This document shows positions 29,470 to 39,458 of a DNA stretch of 64,000 nt, in pieces. Below the pieces are notes generated by a model, which did not search any database, was not told the DNA's origin, and saw nothing but the letters and a program-made list of their open reading frames with translations. Made by a program: the position numbers and the translations under genes. The DNA lies in assembly GCA_015179125.1 (NCBI GenBank), contig WHVA01000333.1, forward strand, positions 1 through 64,000, in the 5' to 3' direction. Every line of letters begins with the position of its first letter. Positions within the stretch are counted from its first letter, which is position 1. This DNA is from Gautieria morchelliformis (lineage: Eukaryota; Basidiomycota; Agaricomycetes; Gomphales; Gomphaceae).

Positions 29470-30130
29470 GTTACTACTTATTAACTTTTAGCAAACTCAG
29501 GGACATGTATCACTATCTATTTTGTGAAATATACAGACATAAATAAAATAGTCAAGGAAACCATATTTAAGCAGCTGCTGTCATTAATTTTTAGCAAAGT
29601 CAGGATTATCTATTTTGCGAAAAAATGCCAAGAAAATGTCCAGTACATGTAAGCTGAAGCTGTTATTAATTTTAGCAAAGTTAGGATATCTATTTTTCGA
29701 AAAATGTCAAAAAAATGCACTGTACATTTAACCTGGAGCTGTTGTCAATCTTCACAAAGTCAGGATAATTTATTGATATCTATTTGTGAAAAAATGTCAA
29801 AAAAGTACAGTACATTGAAGCAGAAGCTGTTATTAATGCCCAGCCAAAGCCAGAGAACCCAGAGACTGACAGAGAAACCCAGAGCCCAGCCAAAGCCATA
29901 GTAAGCCAGCCACCAGTATAGCCAGAGAGGAGTGGCTGGTAAGCAGCTTTACAGTAAATAAAACAATAAAACAAACCACATTTAAAAGCAGAATCTCATT
30001 AATTTAAGAGGAAACTTATTGATGTCTATTTTCGAAAAAAACCTGAAAAATATTGATATTAAAATACTTTTTTTTCAGCAGTCTTTGGATTTTATTTAAA
30101 TCTATTTTCGAAAAAAATAACAAAAATATA
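29470..30130. repeat. A-rich repeats of about 100 bp, unit E4
   Basis: Same family as 24360-25020, with units containing AGCAAAGTCAGGATTATCTATT and GAAAAAATGTCAAAAAAG. Confidence 0.7.
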
Positions 30131-30911
30131 AAGCACATGTGAATGCAATATGATAAAAAAAAAGGAACGAATAAAATTATAAACACAAATCAAATAAAAT
30201 ACATTGGAATGCATTAAAAAAGAGATATTACTTACCAATAGATAGCCAGCCAAGCCAATAGATAGTCAGCCAACCAAAGCCATAGACAGCCAGCCAGCTA
30301 AAGGAGGAGACAGCAGACAGAGCTGACAGCAGACAGCACCCAGATCAGACAGAGCACAGAGCAGACAGCGGACAGAGCAGACAGCGCAGAGCACAGAGCA
30401 CAGGGCACAGAGCACAGGGCACAGAGCACATAGCGGACAGCAGACAGAGGAATCGCCGGTTGGGCAGGTTCCTGGCGTTATGTCCTTACCGTTCGGCCTT
30501 TATACCGTGCGCGCGTGTCGTGCACGGACCACACTCGCGTATGCGCGCTCTGGTCGCGAACGGGTCATGTGACCACTGCGCAGCGTTCTCTCGCGGCTGC
30601 GCCGCTCGCCGCTGACCTAATTTGGAACGCAAACGGTCACGTGACCATGCTGCGCAGCGTTCTTGGCTCGCGGCTGCGCCGCTCACGCGCTCCGCTGACA
30701 AACTAATGACCAAGCATTGGTCAGCATTGGTCAGCATGCCCACAACCTCCCACCGAGCCGCTTTCATATAGTGTAACTAGGTGGGTACCCGCGCTTCGCG
30801 CGGGGGTGTAGGTCAAACGCCTTGGTAAGGTCAAATGCATCAGTAAGATCAAGTGAATCAGTAAGGTCAAGTGCATTGGGGTAAATAGGATCATGCAAAA
30901 TATATCCCTGT

Positions 30912-31112
30912 TCATATAGTATCATGAGTCATGTATGCACCCATGGAACAGCCGAACATGCAGAGCTCTCTCTCAACCTCTGGGATGGCCCTCCCAGCGA
31001 CTCTAGACATGAAAGTGGTAATGGTCTTGACTGAATCATCAGAGATTATAAGATTGCGCCTATTGTCATAATCCACAGGTTTCAAAGCTTGTGCATTGTG
31101 AAATAGATCCAA
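30912..31112 (-). CDS. Unrecognised 66-codon frame, second copy (unit E5)
   Basis: Matches the frame at 25865-25665 except for a few changes (for example VAGRAIPEVE against VTGRPIPEVE). Both copies keep the frame and the TGA context. No start with a clear context and no known domain. Confidence 0.35.
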   Translation of the reverse strand: MDLFHNAQALKPVDYDNRRNLIISDDSVKTITTFMSRVAGRAIPEVERELCMFGCSMGAYMTHDTI

Positions 31113-31239
31113 TAGTGATCTTGGGGATCCTGAATTTTGACAATGGGGTTATGTTGATGTGCCAGCTGATCCTCCGGTGACACTCTCACAGAACCAGAAA
31201 CAATACCAAAATCAGAAATGGGGGAAGACCCAAAGTGCA

Positions 31240-32105
31240 GTTGGGTAGCATGTCCTCACACATAACATGTCCTCACAGGTAGTGTGTCCCCACACATAAC
31301 CTGTCCTCACAGCTAGCATGTCCCCCTACGTAACGTGTCCCCACCGGTAGTGTGTCGCCCCACGTAACGTGTCCCCACCGTTAGCGTGTCCCCCCATGTA
31401 ACGTGTCCCCACCGGTAGCGTGTCCCCCCACGTAACGTGTCCCCACCGGTAGCGTGTCCCCACCGGTAGTGTGTCCCCACCGGTAGCGTGTCCTCACATG
31501 TAATGCGTCCCCACTGGTAGCGTGTCCTCACATGTAACGTGTCCCCACCACATAATGTGTCCCCACAGGTAGCGTGTCCTCACAGGTAGGGTGTCCCCAC
31601 ATGTAACGTGTCCTCACACGTAATGTGTCCTCACAGGTAGCATGTCCCCACACGTAACGTGTCCCCACACATAACTCCCCACACATAACATGTCCCACAC
31701 GTAACGTGTCCTCACATGTAACATGTCCTTACATGTAACGTGTCCCCACAGGTAGCGTGTCCTCACACATAACATGTCCTCACAGGTAACATGTCCCCAC
31801 AGGTAGTGTGTCCTCACAGGTAGTGTGTCCCCATATGTAACATGTCCTCACAGGTAGCGTGTCCTCACACGAAAGGTGTCCCCACACATAATGTGTCCTC
31901 ACAGGTAGCATGTCCCCACACATAATGTGTCCCCACATGTAACATGTCCTCACAGGTAGCGTGTCCTCACACGTAACGTGTCCTCACAGGTAACCTGTCC
32001 CCACAGGTAACCTTTCCCCACAGGTAACCTGTCCCCACAGGTAGCATGTCCCCACAGGTAGTGTGTCCTCACATGTAACGTGTCCTCACAGGTAGCATGT
32101 CCTCA
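31240..32105. repeat. 17-bp minisatellite, unit E5
   Basis: About 50 units of GTGTCCCCACAGGTAGC, GTGTCCTCACACGTAAC and an expanded local variant GTGTCCCCACCGGTAGC (31370-31500). It is roughly twice as long as the E3 array once the solo LTR there is set aside, so the arrays have evolved in length independently. Confidence 0.92.
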
Positions 32106-32109
32106 CACA

Positions 32110-32600
32110 TATCAGGGACATGTATCAGTATCTATTTTGTGACATATATAAAATAGGAAAAGAAACCACATTTAAGCAGCTGTTGTCATTAATTTTAGCA
32201 AAGTCAGGATAATTTATTGATATCTACCTTTTGAAAAAATGTCACAAAGATGTACAGTACATTTAAGCTGAAGCTGGTATTAATTTTAGCAAAGTCAGGA
32301 TAATTCATTGATATCTATATTTATTTTTTGAAAAAAGATAAAAAAAACACACACTACATTTAGCAAAGTCAGAATAAGTTATTGATATCTATTTGCGAAA
32401 AAATATCAAAAAAATGTACAGGATATTTAAGTTCGCGGTTATTAAGGTTAGGAAGTTAGATTTATTGATCTCTATCTGCGAAAAAAATATCAAAAAAATG
32501 TACAGGATATTTAAGTTGGCTATTATTAAGGTTAGCAAGTTAGGTGTATTGATAGCAATTTGCGAAGAAATATCAAAAAATATACAGGACATTGAAGCAG
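32110..32600. repeat. A-rich repeats of about 75-100 bp, unit E5
   Basis: Units share TTGCGAAAAAATATCAAAAAAATGTACAGG and ATTTAAGTTGGC-like segments, close to 27000-27500 in unit E3. Confidence 0.75.
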
Positions 32601-32989
32601 AAGCTGGTGTCAATTCACAGCCAAAGAAGCCCAGAGACACCCAGAGACACACAGAAAGACACCCAGAGACACACAGAAAGACACCAAGACCCCAGCCAAA
32701 GCAGTAGTAAGCCCACCACAGCCAGAACACAGGAGGACACCAGTGGGGAGTGCGGTTCTGCAGCATCGCTCTCTTTATACCAAGCGAAGGGTCGTGCACG
32801 GACCACTCGCGTATGGTCGCGAACCGGTCACGTGACCTGGAACGCTGCTGCGCAGCGTTTGTAGCTGCGGCTGCGCCGCTCGCGCGCTCCGCTGACAAAC
32901 TAATGACCAAGCATTGGTCAGCATTGGTCAGCGTGCCCACAACCCACTGAGCGCGTTTAACTCTTAGATATGAATACTCATATATGCTG

Positions 32990-33770
32990 TATCACATGAC
33001 CATTTTGATTATCCTCCCTTGGCGAATACATCCTTGCACCTCCACAGGCACTTTGGTATCTCGGCTTCAGCTTCAGCATACTTCTGGGTGGCCTTGGCAA
33101 GGTGCTGGAAAGCCGTAGTAGCCACTCAGATAGTCTCAGGATCAGGTTCTGGGGGTAGGTCTACATAGAGAAAGTGGTCACCCTCCCACAACAGGCTCAT
33201 GAGGTGTTCTTGCTTGGGGTCTGGGATTCCCAAGGTGTTAGCCTCAGGTTCATTGTTGGTGCCTTCACCTTCATTGATGACCACAGGTGCATGCCTGGGC
33301 AGCATCTGTGAACCTTCCACTCGGTCCTCCTCTGATCCTTCTGCTCTTCCCATTCCTTGGCTTGGCAGGTGTGACACCAGTCCACACAGTGGCTCATAGA
33401 GATCTTGCTGGATTGCCAGTTGACCTCCAGGTTATGGTCTCGGAGCCAAGGGAAGCCAAGGATGATGTCCTGCACTCCAAGGGAGGTGAGTACAAACATG
33501 GTCCTCTCAGAATGCCCATTGAACCAAAGGACAGATCCATGACCTTAGTGATTGGCCCCGAGGTGTTTGGACTTCCATCAATATTATACACATGGATTGG
33601 TCACTGGAGCTTCTGCACACTGAGGCAATTCCTCTCGATGTATGCATGGTCAATGAACATCCTGGTGGCCCGGCTGTCAATTAGGGCCGGCCCATATTTA
33701 ACCTTTCCAGTGTCAGTGGTTTGGATCTCCACTTTAATTACCAAAACCGAACTGATCATGCACTGTCTCA
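32990..33770 (-). pseudogene. Ty3/gypsy retrotransposon remnant (protease and linker)
   Basis: On the minus strand, from 33770 down: VLVIKVEIQTTDTGKVKYGP, then LIDSRATRMFIDHAYIERNC, which aligns with the retropepsin active site but has Arg in place of the Gly of DSGAT. After a stop come VYNIDGSPNTSGPITKV and, in another frame, TSLGVQDIILGFPWLRDHNL, the classic gypsy protease end. Near 33050 the linker leading to RT is seen (IPKCLWRCKDVFAKGG). The RT should follow at lower coordinates but is replaced at 32968 by the 5' end of the Helitron array. Stops and frame changes show it is dead. Confidence 0.75.
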
Positions 33771-34690
33771 GCATCCTTCATTCAAAAGCTCAGAGCCAGG
33801 GCATGCACTTGGGGAGTAGGGGTGGGCTTTTGTGTGGCTTTGACCTGGTATTCCCATGAACATGAGGTGAGTGGGGGTGTTTCATTTTCAAATTCAAGGC
33901 AAGAAAATTGGTAATGTACAGGCAATGGGGGAACACTTTTCACCCACTGTAGTCCACGATGTCAGCTTCTCTGCATCACCAGGAACCAGCACCCCTTATA
34001 TAAGTGAGCAGGCTAGTAGTAGCCCCCTTCTGACATCCTCAATTACACCCACCTATATTACATTTTGACCTATTTAAGTCCTAAGAGTTTCTCTGGATAT
34101 ATCTAGTTTGAATTTGTAGTAAAGGATTTAGCTAAATAATGTAGCATACCTGAGGTAGACACTCTTGAAGTGCAGGCTAAGAATTTTTTATCAAATACTT
34201 TATTTCATGTTTGGGGACTGTTTGGGACAAAGTTGTATTTTCTGACCTCAACATTTGGCACATCATGTGATGTGATTTCTCAGCTTTCTCAGTGCTTGGA
34301 CCTTGGCTCCAATATGTTCAGTGATGTGTGGCCATTCTGGGGGGTCCTGTGACACATGACATGGAGAATTGGTCCAACATGGGCAGAGTGCCTTGCCCAA
34401 TAACATATTGGCAAGTCAAATCAAAAATAGAGTAACTACAAACAAAATTTATAAAACTTTGATATCAAAATTGCTTGTCTGGCATACTTTTCAAAAAATT
34501 GACATTCAAGTCCTTCAATTTGGAGAGTGTCTGAGATACTAGGAGAAGGTCTATGGACCTGGGCCACTATGGGCACTGTCACCAAGCCGGCAATGATAAC
34601 TTAGTGGCACGTGACTACTGAGATAAGCTAAGTTGTTAACATGTCATCCTTAGCTCACCTCATTAAAATATTGCAAGAGTACCCTTCACT
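33771..34690. other. Region without a recognised gene
   Basis: AT-rich, with no recognised frame or repeat. It may include the gag part of the gypsy remnant (minus strand), but I could not identify it. Confidence 0.4.
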
Positions 34691-35890
34691 GTGCCATCTG
34701 TTGCATGTATAACACATCCCACTTCTATCCAGCATGTCTTAGCCTTGAAAGAACAGACTGCAACTGCTCAGGTTGCTCACTGTCAAGGACCGCTGGATAA
34801 ACTTCCTATTCATATCCAGGACTTTCTGGTGGCTGCTCTCTCACCGGATGATCAGTCCATGATGGTATTTGGCATGCTTCAAAGATTTAATCTGCAACTT
34901 CATAGAAGAGCCGAATATTCCCAAAATTTCCTGGCTATTTTTGGAGCATGGCTTAACCCGTAGCCTTGGTAAATGCTTGCTCCTATGTCTTCCTCAGGTT
35001 TGCCACTGAGAATGACAAAATTGAGTCAGCTCCGTATAACTTTCTCCCTCTGACATGCATCTGCCTTGATCCTTGATGTAATTTCACCTCAGGGGGCCAT
35101 GAACTCACCACTAGGTGCAAGTCACTGTTTGTTTACCATAACCTATGGCAAGAAATAGTGAAAAAAGAGGAAATCTTGTAATAATTTGAAACTATGGCAA
35201 ATGGTGAAGAATACTTTCTTTTTGTTTACAATTTAAAACATCAAGAAAATCTGAATAAAGGCAACTAATAATTTCTTGCATCTTATGCAGTGAATAGGAT
35301 TTATTTTGTCACAATTTATTTCTTATAAATGTTCATCTGTGTTTATTCAGATTTTCTTGATGTTTTAAATTGTAAACAAAAAGAAAGTATTCTTCACCAT
35401 TTGCCATAGTTTCAAATTATTACAAGATTTCCTCTTTTTCACTATTTTTTGCTATAGGTTATGGTAAACAAACAGTGACTTGCACCTAGTGCACTGAGCC
35501 AAGCTCACTTGGTGTTGGTAATTGTCTGGACTGCCACACTCAGTACTATCATAACTACTATGTTCATGGTGGAGTGACAAGGCACACATACTACCCAGGA
35601 CTATTCAGATTTATCCAACATGGAATCACCCTGGGGTGCTTGTATGATGACCCTGGTCTGGGAAGCATGAAGAGGTTGAGCCTGAAGAGTGTGCTGTCCA
35701 TGTTGAGGCCAACTTTGATCAGCACTTGGCTGACAAGAATGAAGTTCTGGCCAGGCATAAGTTTCACAGACCATATGGTGTGTCACTGGAAGCATATCTG
35801 GTCAGTGGCCAGATGGACCCAAGACAAGTGCACACATACCAGACTGGTATAGGGATGGATGGACCCAAGAGAAGGTTACACATTTTCCAG
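34691..35890 (+). pseudogene. Broken gene of possible transposon origin, split by a CACTA-type MITE
   Basis: A 90-codon frame at 34691-34963 reads LDKLPIHIQDFLVAALSPDD and FGMLQRFNLQLHRRAEYSQN. After the MITE at 35109-35491, the sequence reads CLDCHTQYYHNYYVHGGVTR followed by HTYYPGLFRFIQ. This resembles the cysteine-cluster (CxC-type) proteins that accompany KDZ transposases in mushroom genomes. A further block in another frame reads EANFDQHLADKNEVLARHKF (about 35705-35765). Stops and frame changes separate the blocks. The family suggestion comes from memory of the motif spacing and is weak; the parts may not all belong to one gene. Confidence 0.35.
35109..35491. mobile_element. CACTA-type foldback MITE
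   Basis: Opens CACTAGGTGCAAGTCACTG and closes with the reverse complement. The terminal inverted repeats are about 150 bp and nearly perfect, leaving a loop of about 80 bp. It is flanked by CAC on both sides (35106-35108 and 35492-35494), the 3-bp duplication expected for CACTA (EnSpm) elements. No coding capacity. A transcript would form a long hairpin. Confidence 0.9.
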
Positions 35891-35894
35891 ATTT

Positions 35895-37459
35895 GAGCTA
35901 ATGAAACATGAGTACACGTGGACAATGCACAATAAGTAAAACCAGCTGATTCTGCATGTATTCAAGTGCAAGCTGCCCAACATTGCAAGTTGTCCAGGAT
36001 TTGTGAAGCAGTTCCAGCGACTCGTCAAATAAGTCCAAGCTCCCTGGGAGTCCATATAATGCTTCAAGGACTGTTAGGGGAGCACAGACGACATGGCCTT
36101 GTGTGCTATGGTGGCGCATGAGCATAGCTACAGGTCTGATGACCATTGGCCACTCACACATTGTCTTTCTTGAGCAGTGGATTTGCATATGTGATGACAA
36201 TTGTTGTGAAACTCGAATCATGCTGACGGCCCTGAACTGACCCCACACGCATACATGCACCTCGCCCAACTTCCCCCACTCCCCATTCCCAACTGACACT
36301 CACCCCATGACCCAGTTTCATCCTCCCACTCCACCTCCATATGCTCCATTAGATTCATAAGTATATACATGTATGTTTAGGTATGAGACAGCCCCATGAC
36401 TCGACTCCACTCTGGGCATAACCCCAGAGATCCATCCACATACATTCTATCAATGCTCATCTGTACACATTCCTTCATGCTCCACGCCAACCAGAATACT
36501 TACTATTTAGTGATACTCCGGTTAGTATAAAATAGCTACTCTGTGTAACAAAGAACCAGACAGAAATTGTATCTGTCCACTCTCACGTTCTCCTCAGTCT
36601 GAAACCCCTCATAGTACTCACTGCCGCTCCTGCTTAAGTGGCACAGACTACCGAGACACTTGTACACTACAACCTTGTCATATAGTTCCATTGCACTCTA
36701 CTCAGAGTGCCTACATAACCCACAGGAATATCGAGGCCACTATTGAGATTTCTTCTATCACTCCCAGTCCAAACAATTGAAGAGCTTTTATTACAACAAT
36801 GCACGTAAATCCCTTGACCACTGCATACTTGAACTTGAGTTTCAGGCAGTGGGCAGCATGATGACTCCATAGAAGTCTCCTTGATCAAGCAATGGGCCAG
36901 GAGAAGGGGAGCAGCAAAATATAACCATGACATTCCAGATCGGGGAGGTGCGGGATAGTGGAGTGTTGAGCACATAAAAAGGCCTTCATGGAAACCTCTG
37001 CAAGCAATTTGCAACTCAAATGGCTGTCACATGGTGCAGAATACTTTATCATTATTTAGTTTAGTTTCCTTACTTTATTTATAATGCAATGTCAAGATGT
37101 TGTGGAGAGGGGTTGCTGTGGGCAGATATGGTGTGGGTCTAGGGTGCAAAGGTCTATAGCCCAAGGTAGGGCTTCACACTGTGCTATACACCAATGGCTG
37201 TACAGTGCCATAATATGGCCACCCATACTGTCAAGGGGTCTGTGTGCTGTGCTGATGGTATGGGTTGATGCCATATGATACCATACAAATATGGCCATGT
37301 ATGGTATGCATACAGTATACATCTGAAAAACCTGAAAACTGGTAGCTGAGCCCAAAAATACATTGGCCAATGGGTGCTACTGCTGGCCATGTAAATTGGG
37401 CCTGCCTAAGTAGTCTGCATAGGCCTATGTAGATTGCAGCTACCCATGTAGGCCACATA
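35895..37459. other. Region without a recognised gene
   Basis: Short overlapping frames on both strands, none with a recognised domain. Between 37080 and 37320 the strand is rich in ATATGG and GTATGG motifs without a clear period. Confidence 0.45.
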
Positions 37460-38223
37460 CACTGGGGGCATAGGAAAGTTTTGCCATGAGGAAAACCCTG
37501 AGTAGAACTGGAAAAAGTGGTTGAATTATATTATAATATTTGGCCATGGAAAACCATAACAAACCTGTGAATTCACCCATTATTTGATCTGCCATGTAAA
37601 ACTCTAAATAAACTCTTGAGAAGACATAGTATTATGAATTGGTTATTTGCCCTGGAAAGACTTGATAAAAACATGAGGTTTAACATGGATTTTTCCAAGC
37701 TACAAAATCTGAACAAAACAATAATATTTTTCCAGGTAAAATTATAAACAAATACATGGCAATACCCAGGATTTCTGGGGAGGAAACGTAAAGCAAACAA
37801 TAAGTCTTTGTGGCAGGAAAAATCATAAATTTCAATTACCCTTATGATTTTTGCTACCATGAAGACTCACTGTTTGCTTTGCCTTTTCCCCCAAGGGAAA
37901 ATATGATGTATTTGGTTACAATTTTAACTGGTAAAATATTATTGTTTTGTTACAATTTTTCAGCCTGGAAAACTCTATGTTCAATCTCATGTTTTCACCA
38001 AGTCTTGCTATACAAATAACCTATTCATAATACTATGTCTTCTCAAGGTTATATTTGGAGTTTTACCATCCAAAATCCTATGATTTCACTTGAATTGTCA
38101 TGCAAGCCAAATCATGGAAGAACTGATAGATTTGTTATGGCTTTATATTGTAATATAATTCAACCACTTTTCTAGGTTTACTCAGGGTTTTCCCCATGGG
38201 AAAACTTTCCTATACGCCCAGTG
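37460..38223. mobile_element. Foldback MITE, CACTGGG termini, copy 1
   Basis: Left end CACTGGGGGCATAGGAAAG; right end is the reverse complement with two changes. Inverted arms of about 250-300 bp include TTGAGAAGACATAGTATTATGAAT and its complement, and the centre is also partly palindromic. The same element, interrupted by a solo LTR, lies at 59910-61337. No transposase. I could not find a clear target duplication for this copy. Confidence 0.8.
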
Positions 38224-38245
38224 GGAAGGACAATTGATCCAGTGC

Positions 38246-38494
38246 TTACTCTGGTGATTCCGACTCAATGCTCCGAGTCGACCAAGCGTCATCCATGTCA
38301 ACAGTACCATACAGTGCAGTAGCTTGGTATGTCTGTCTAACTTTCTGCAGGTGTGCCTCAATGTTGTCCTTCTGATATGTGGGAGAGGTTGGAGTCAATT
38401 GAGGATTCATCCTGAGAATCAGATCGATCATCTCATTGGCTAGTTGCTTCTCTGTACCACTGCTTATTTCAACTATGTAGGTAGATCCCAGCAT
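38246..38494 (-). CDS. Unrecognised 82-codon frame within the inverted duplication
   Basis: Starts at ATG 38494 (MLGSTYIVEISSGTEKQLAN) and contains EMIDLILRMNPQLTPTSPTY and EAHLQKVRQTYQATA. The matching sequence at about 61550-61750 on the plus strand keeps most of the protein (GTEKQLVNKMIDLILTMNPQ-like) but is interrupted. It lies upstream of F-box-like copy A on the opposite strand. Conservation suggests a former exon; no domain is recognised. Confidence 0.4.
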   Translation of the reverse strand: MLGSTYIVEISSGTEKQLANEMIDLILRMNPQLTPTSPTYQKDNIEAHLQKVRQTYQATALYGTVDMDDAWSTRSIESESPE

Positions 38495-38652
38495 CTTTTA
38501 CTATACTATGACTCAAACTCACACACTTGGTTATGAGCACTGGGATGTAACGAGACGTCAATAGCGCCCTCGATGCTCTTTGCATGCAACAGGTAATAAC
38601 CGTGAACGACAATTCATATTATTGTAATATAGTTGGAAAAATAAAGCGCAGG

Positions 38653-38953
38653 ACTGGAGGCATATAAAAATTTTCTGGTCTGAAAAACTGTTCAAAAAAC
38701 TATAAAGATATTCCAAATTTTTTTAGTGTTTTTAATGTAAAAAAACTTTAACAAAATTTTGTGTTTTTGTTAGAATTTGTTGAGCAAGAAAATTGTAAAA
38801 AAGTTTAAAGTTTTTGCAGGGTTTTTTATGTGTTTTTATAAGTTTCTTTGTGAAAACACAGAGAAACCCATAAAAAACACTATTAATATTTGGAAAATCT
38901 TTACAGTTTTTTCAACAGTTTTTCAGACAAGAAAACTATTATATGCCTGCAGT
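38653..38953. mobile_element. Short foldback MITE, ACTG-ended
   Basis: ACTGGAGGCATATAA at 38653 pairs with TTATATGCCTGCAGT at 38939-38953; the arms continue through TCTGAAAAACTGTT and its complement for about 100 bp. The homologous site in the inverted copy (about 61400, TTGGACATTGTGAGC) lacks it, giving an empty-site control. The terminal GCAGGCATA resembles the GGGGGCATA of the larger MITE, so the two families may be related. Confidence 0.8.
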
Positions 38954-39458
38954 GGGATGTCCAATTTGGCATATTCTTGTATAAGAGATCTATTTAAACT
39001 ATATTGAAGCCTTAATAAGACCAACCAAGGCAGGACTTTGGCACAGCCAAGTCCTAGTCCGCCTTTCACTACCGCCGCCTCCCCGTATATCACATTGGCC
39101 CACACGTTCGACCCTGACAAGTATAGAAGCCCATATATCTTACGACTTTGCTCCTTCATGGGAGAAGGAAAGCCTCAGGCGGCAGTAGACAGGGAGCACC
39201 AAGTTAGGGTAATTTTAGGAAGGGCTGAGATGTTCTGCCGCACTGATCTACCTTTGCAACGTTGAGATAGCTAGCATATTCAGTGACGTACAGGACCCAG
39301 GTTTAATTTCCCCCCGCAGGCAAACTCCGCGGTGCCAGCGGGGCTTTGATGATTGCTTCTCTGGCGGGGCTTTTAAGACTTAATGGTCAGAAAGATGGGT
39401 AGCATTGAATCGGGCTTCGCCTTTGAAGTCTCCCAATATCCCCCCATTCCCCTAGTCC

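Larger units (their letters stand above)
27863..30776 (-). mobile_element. Helitron unit E4: non-autonomous beta-type element, internally rearranged
   Basis: Minus-strand 3' end GTATCCACCTAG at 27863, with the perfect hairpin at 27874-27890; 5' end TTACACTATATG at 30776. It resembles E2: a truncated copy of LTR family B (28039-28597), the TGTCCCC minisatellite (28730-29450), A-rich repeats (29470-30130) and a Gln/Ser repeat. At 28599 a second, degenerate Helitron 3' end (CTTGGTGGATACCC and a weak hairpin) follows directly on the truncated LTR, and beyond it the LTR target site near 28722 is empty. The unit is therefore a fusion of two beta copies, one with and one without the LTR. The 5' subterminal palindrome block is present twice (about 30540 and 30640). 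Confidence 0.82.
30777..32968 (-). mobile_element. Helitron unit E5: non-autonomous alpha-type element, outer end of the array
   Basis: Minus-strand 5' end TCTAAGAGTTAAACG at 32968, preceded by A (complement of T at 32969): the A|TC junction expected for a Helitron in host DNA. The 3' end GTACCCACCTAG is at 30777, with the perfect hairpin at 30788-30804, touching the 5' end of E4. Content parallels E3: the captured-looking frame (31112-30912), the 17-bp minisatellite (31240-32105), A-rich repeats (32110-32600) and the palindromic block with GGTCACGTGACC at 32826-32837. It lacks the solo LTR found in E3. Confidence 0.88.

Noticed and set aside
37460..38223. Target-site duplication for MITE copy 1
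   Set aside because: ATA on the left and GGA on the right do not match, so no duplication is claimed for this copy.
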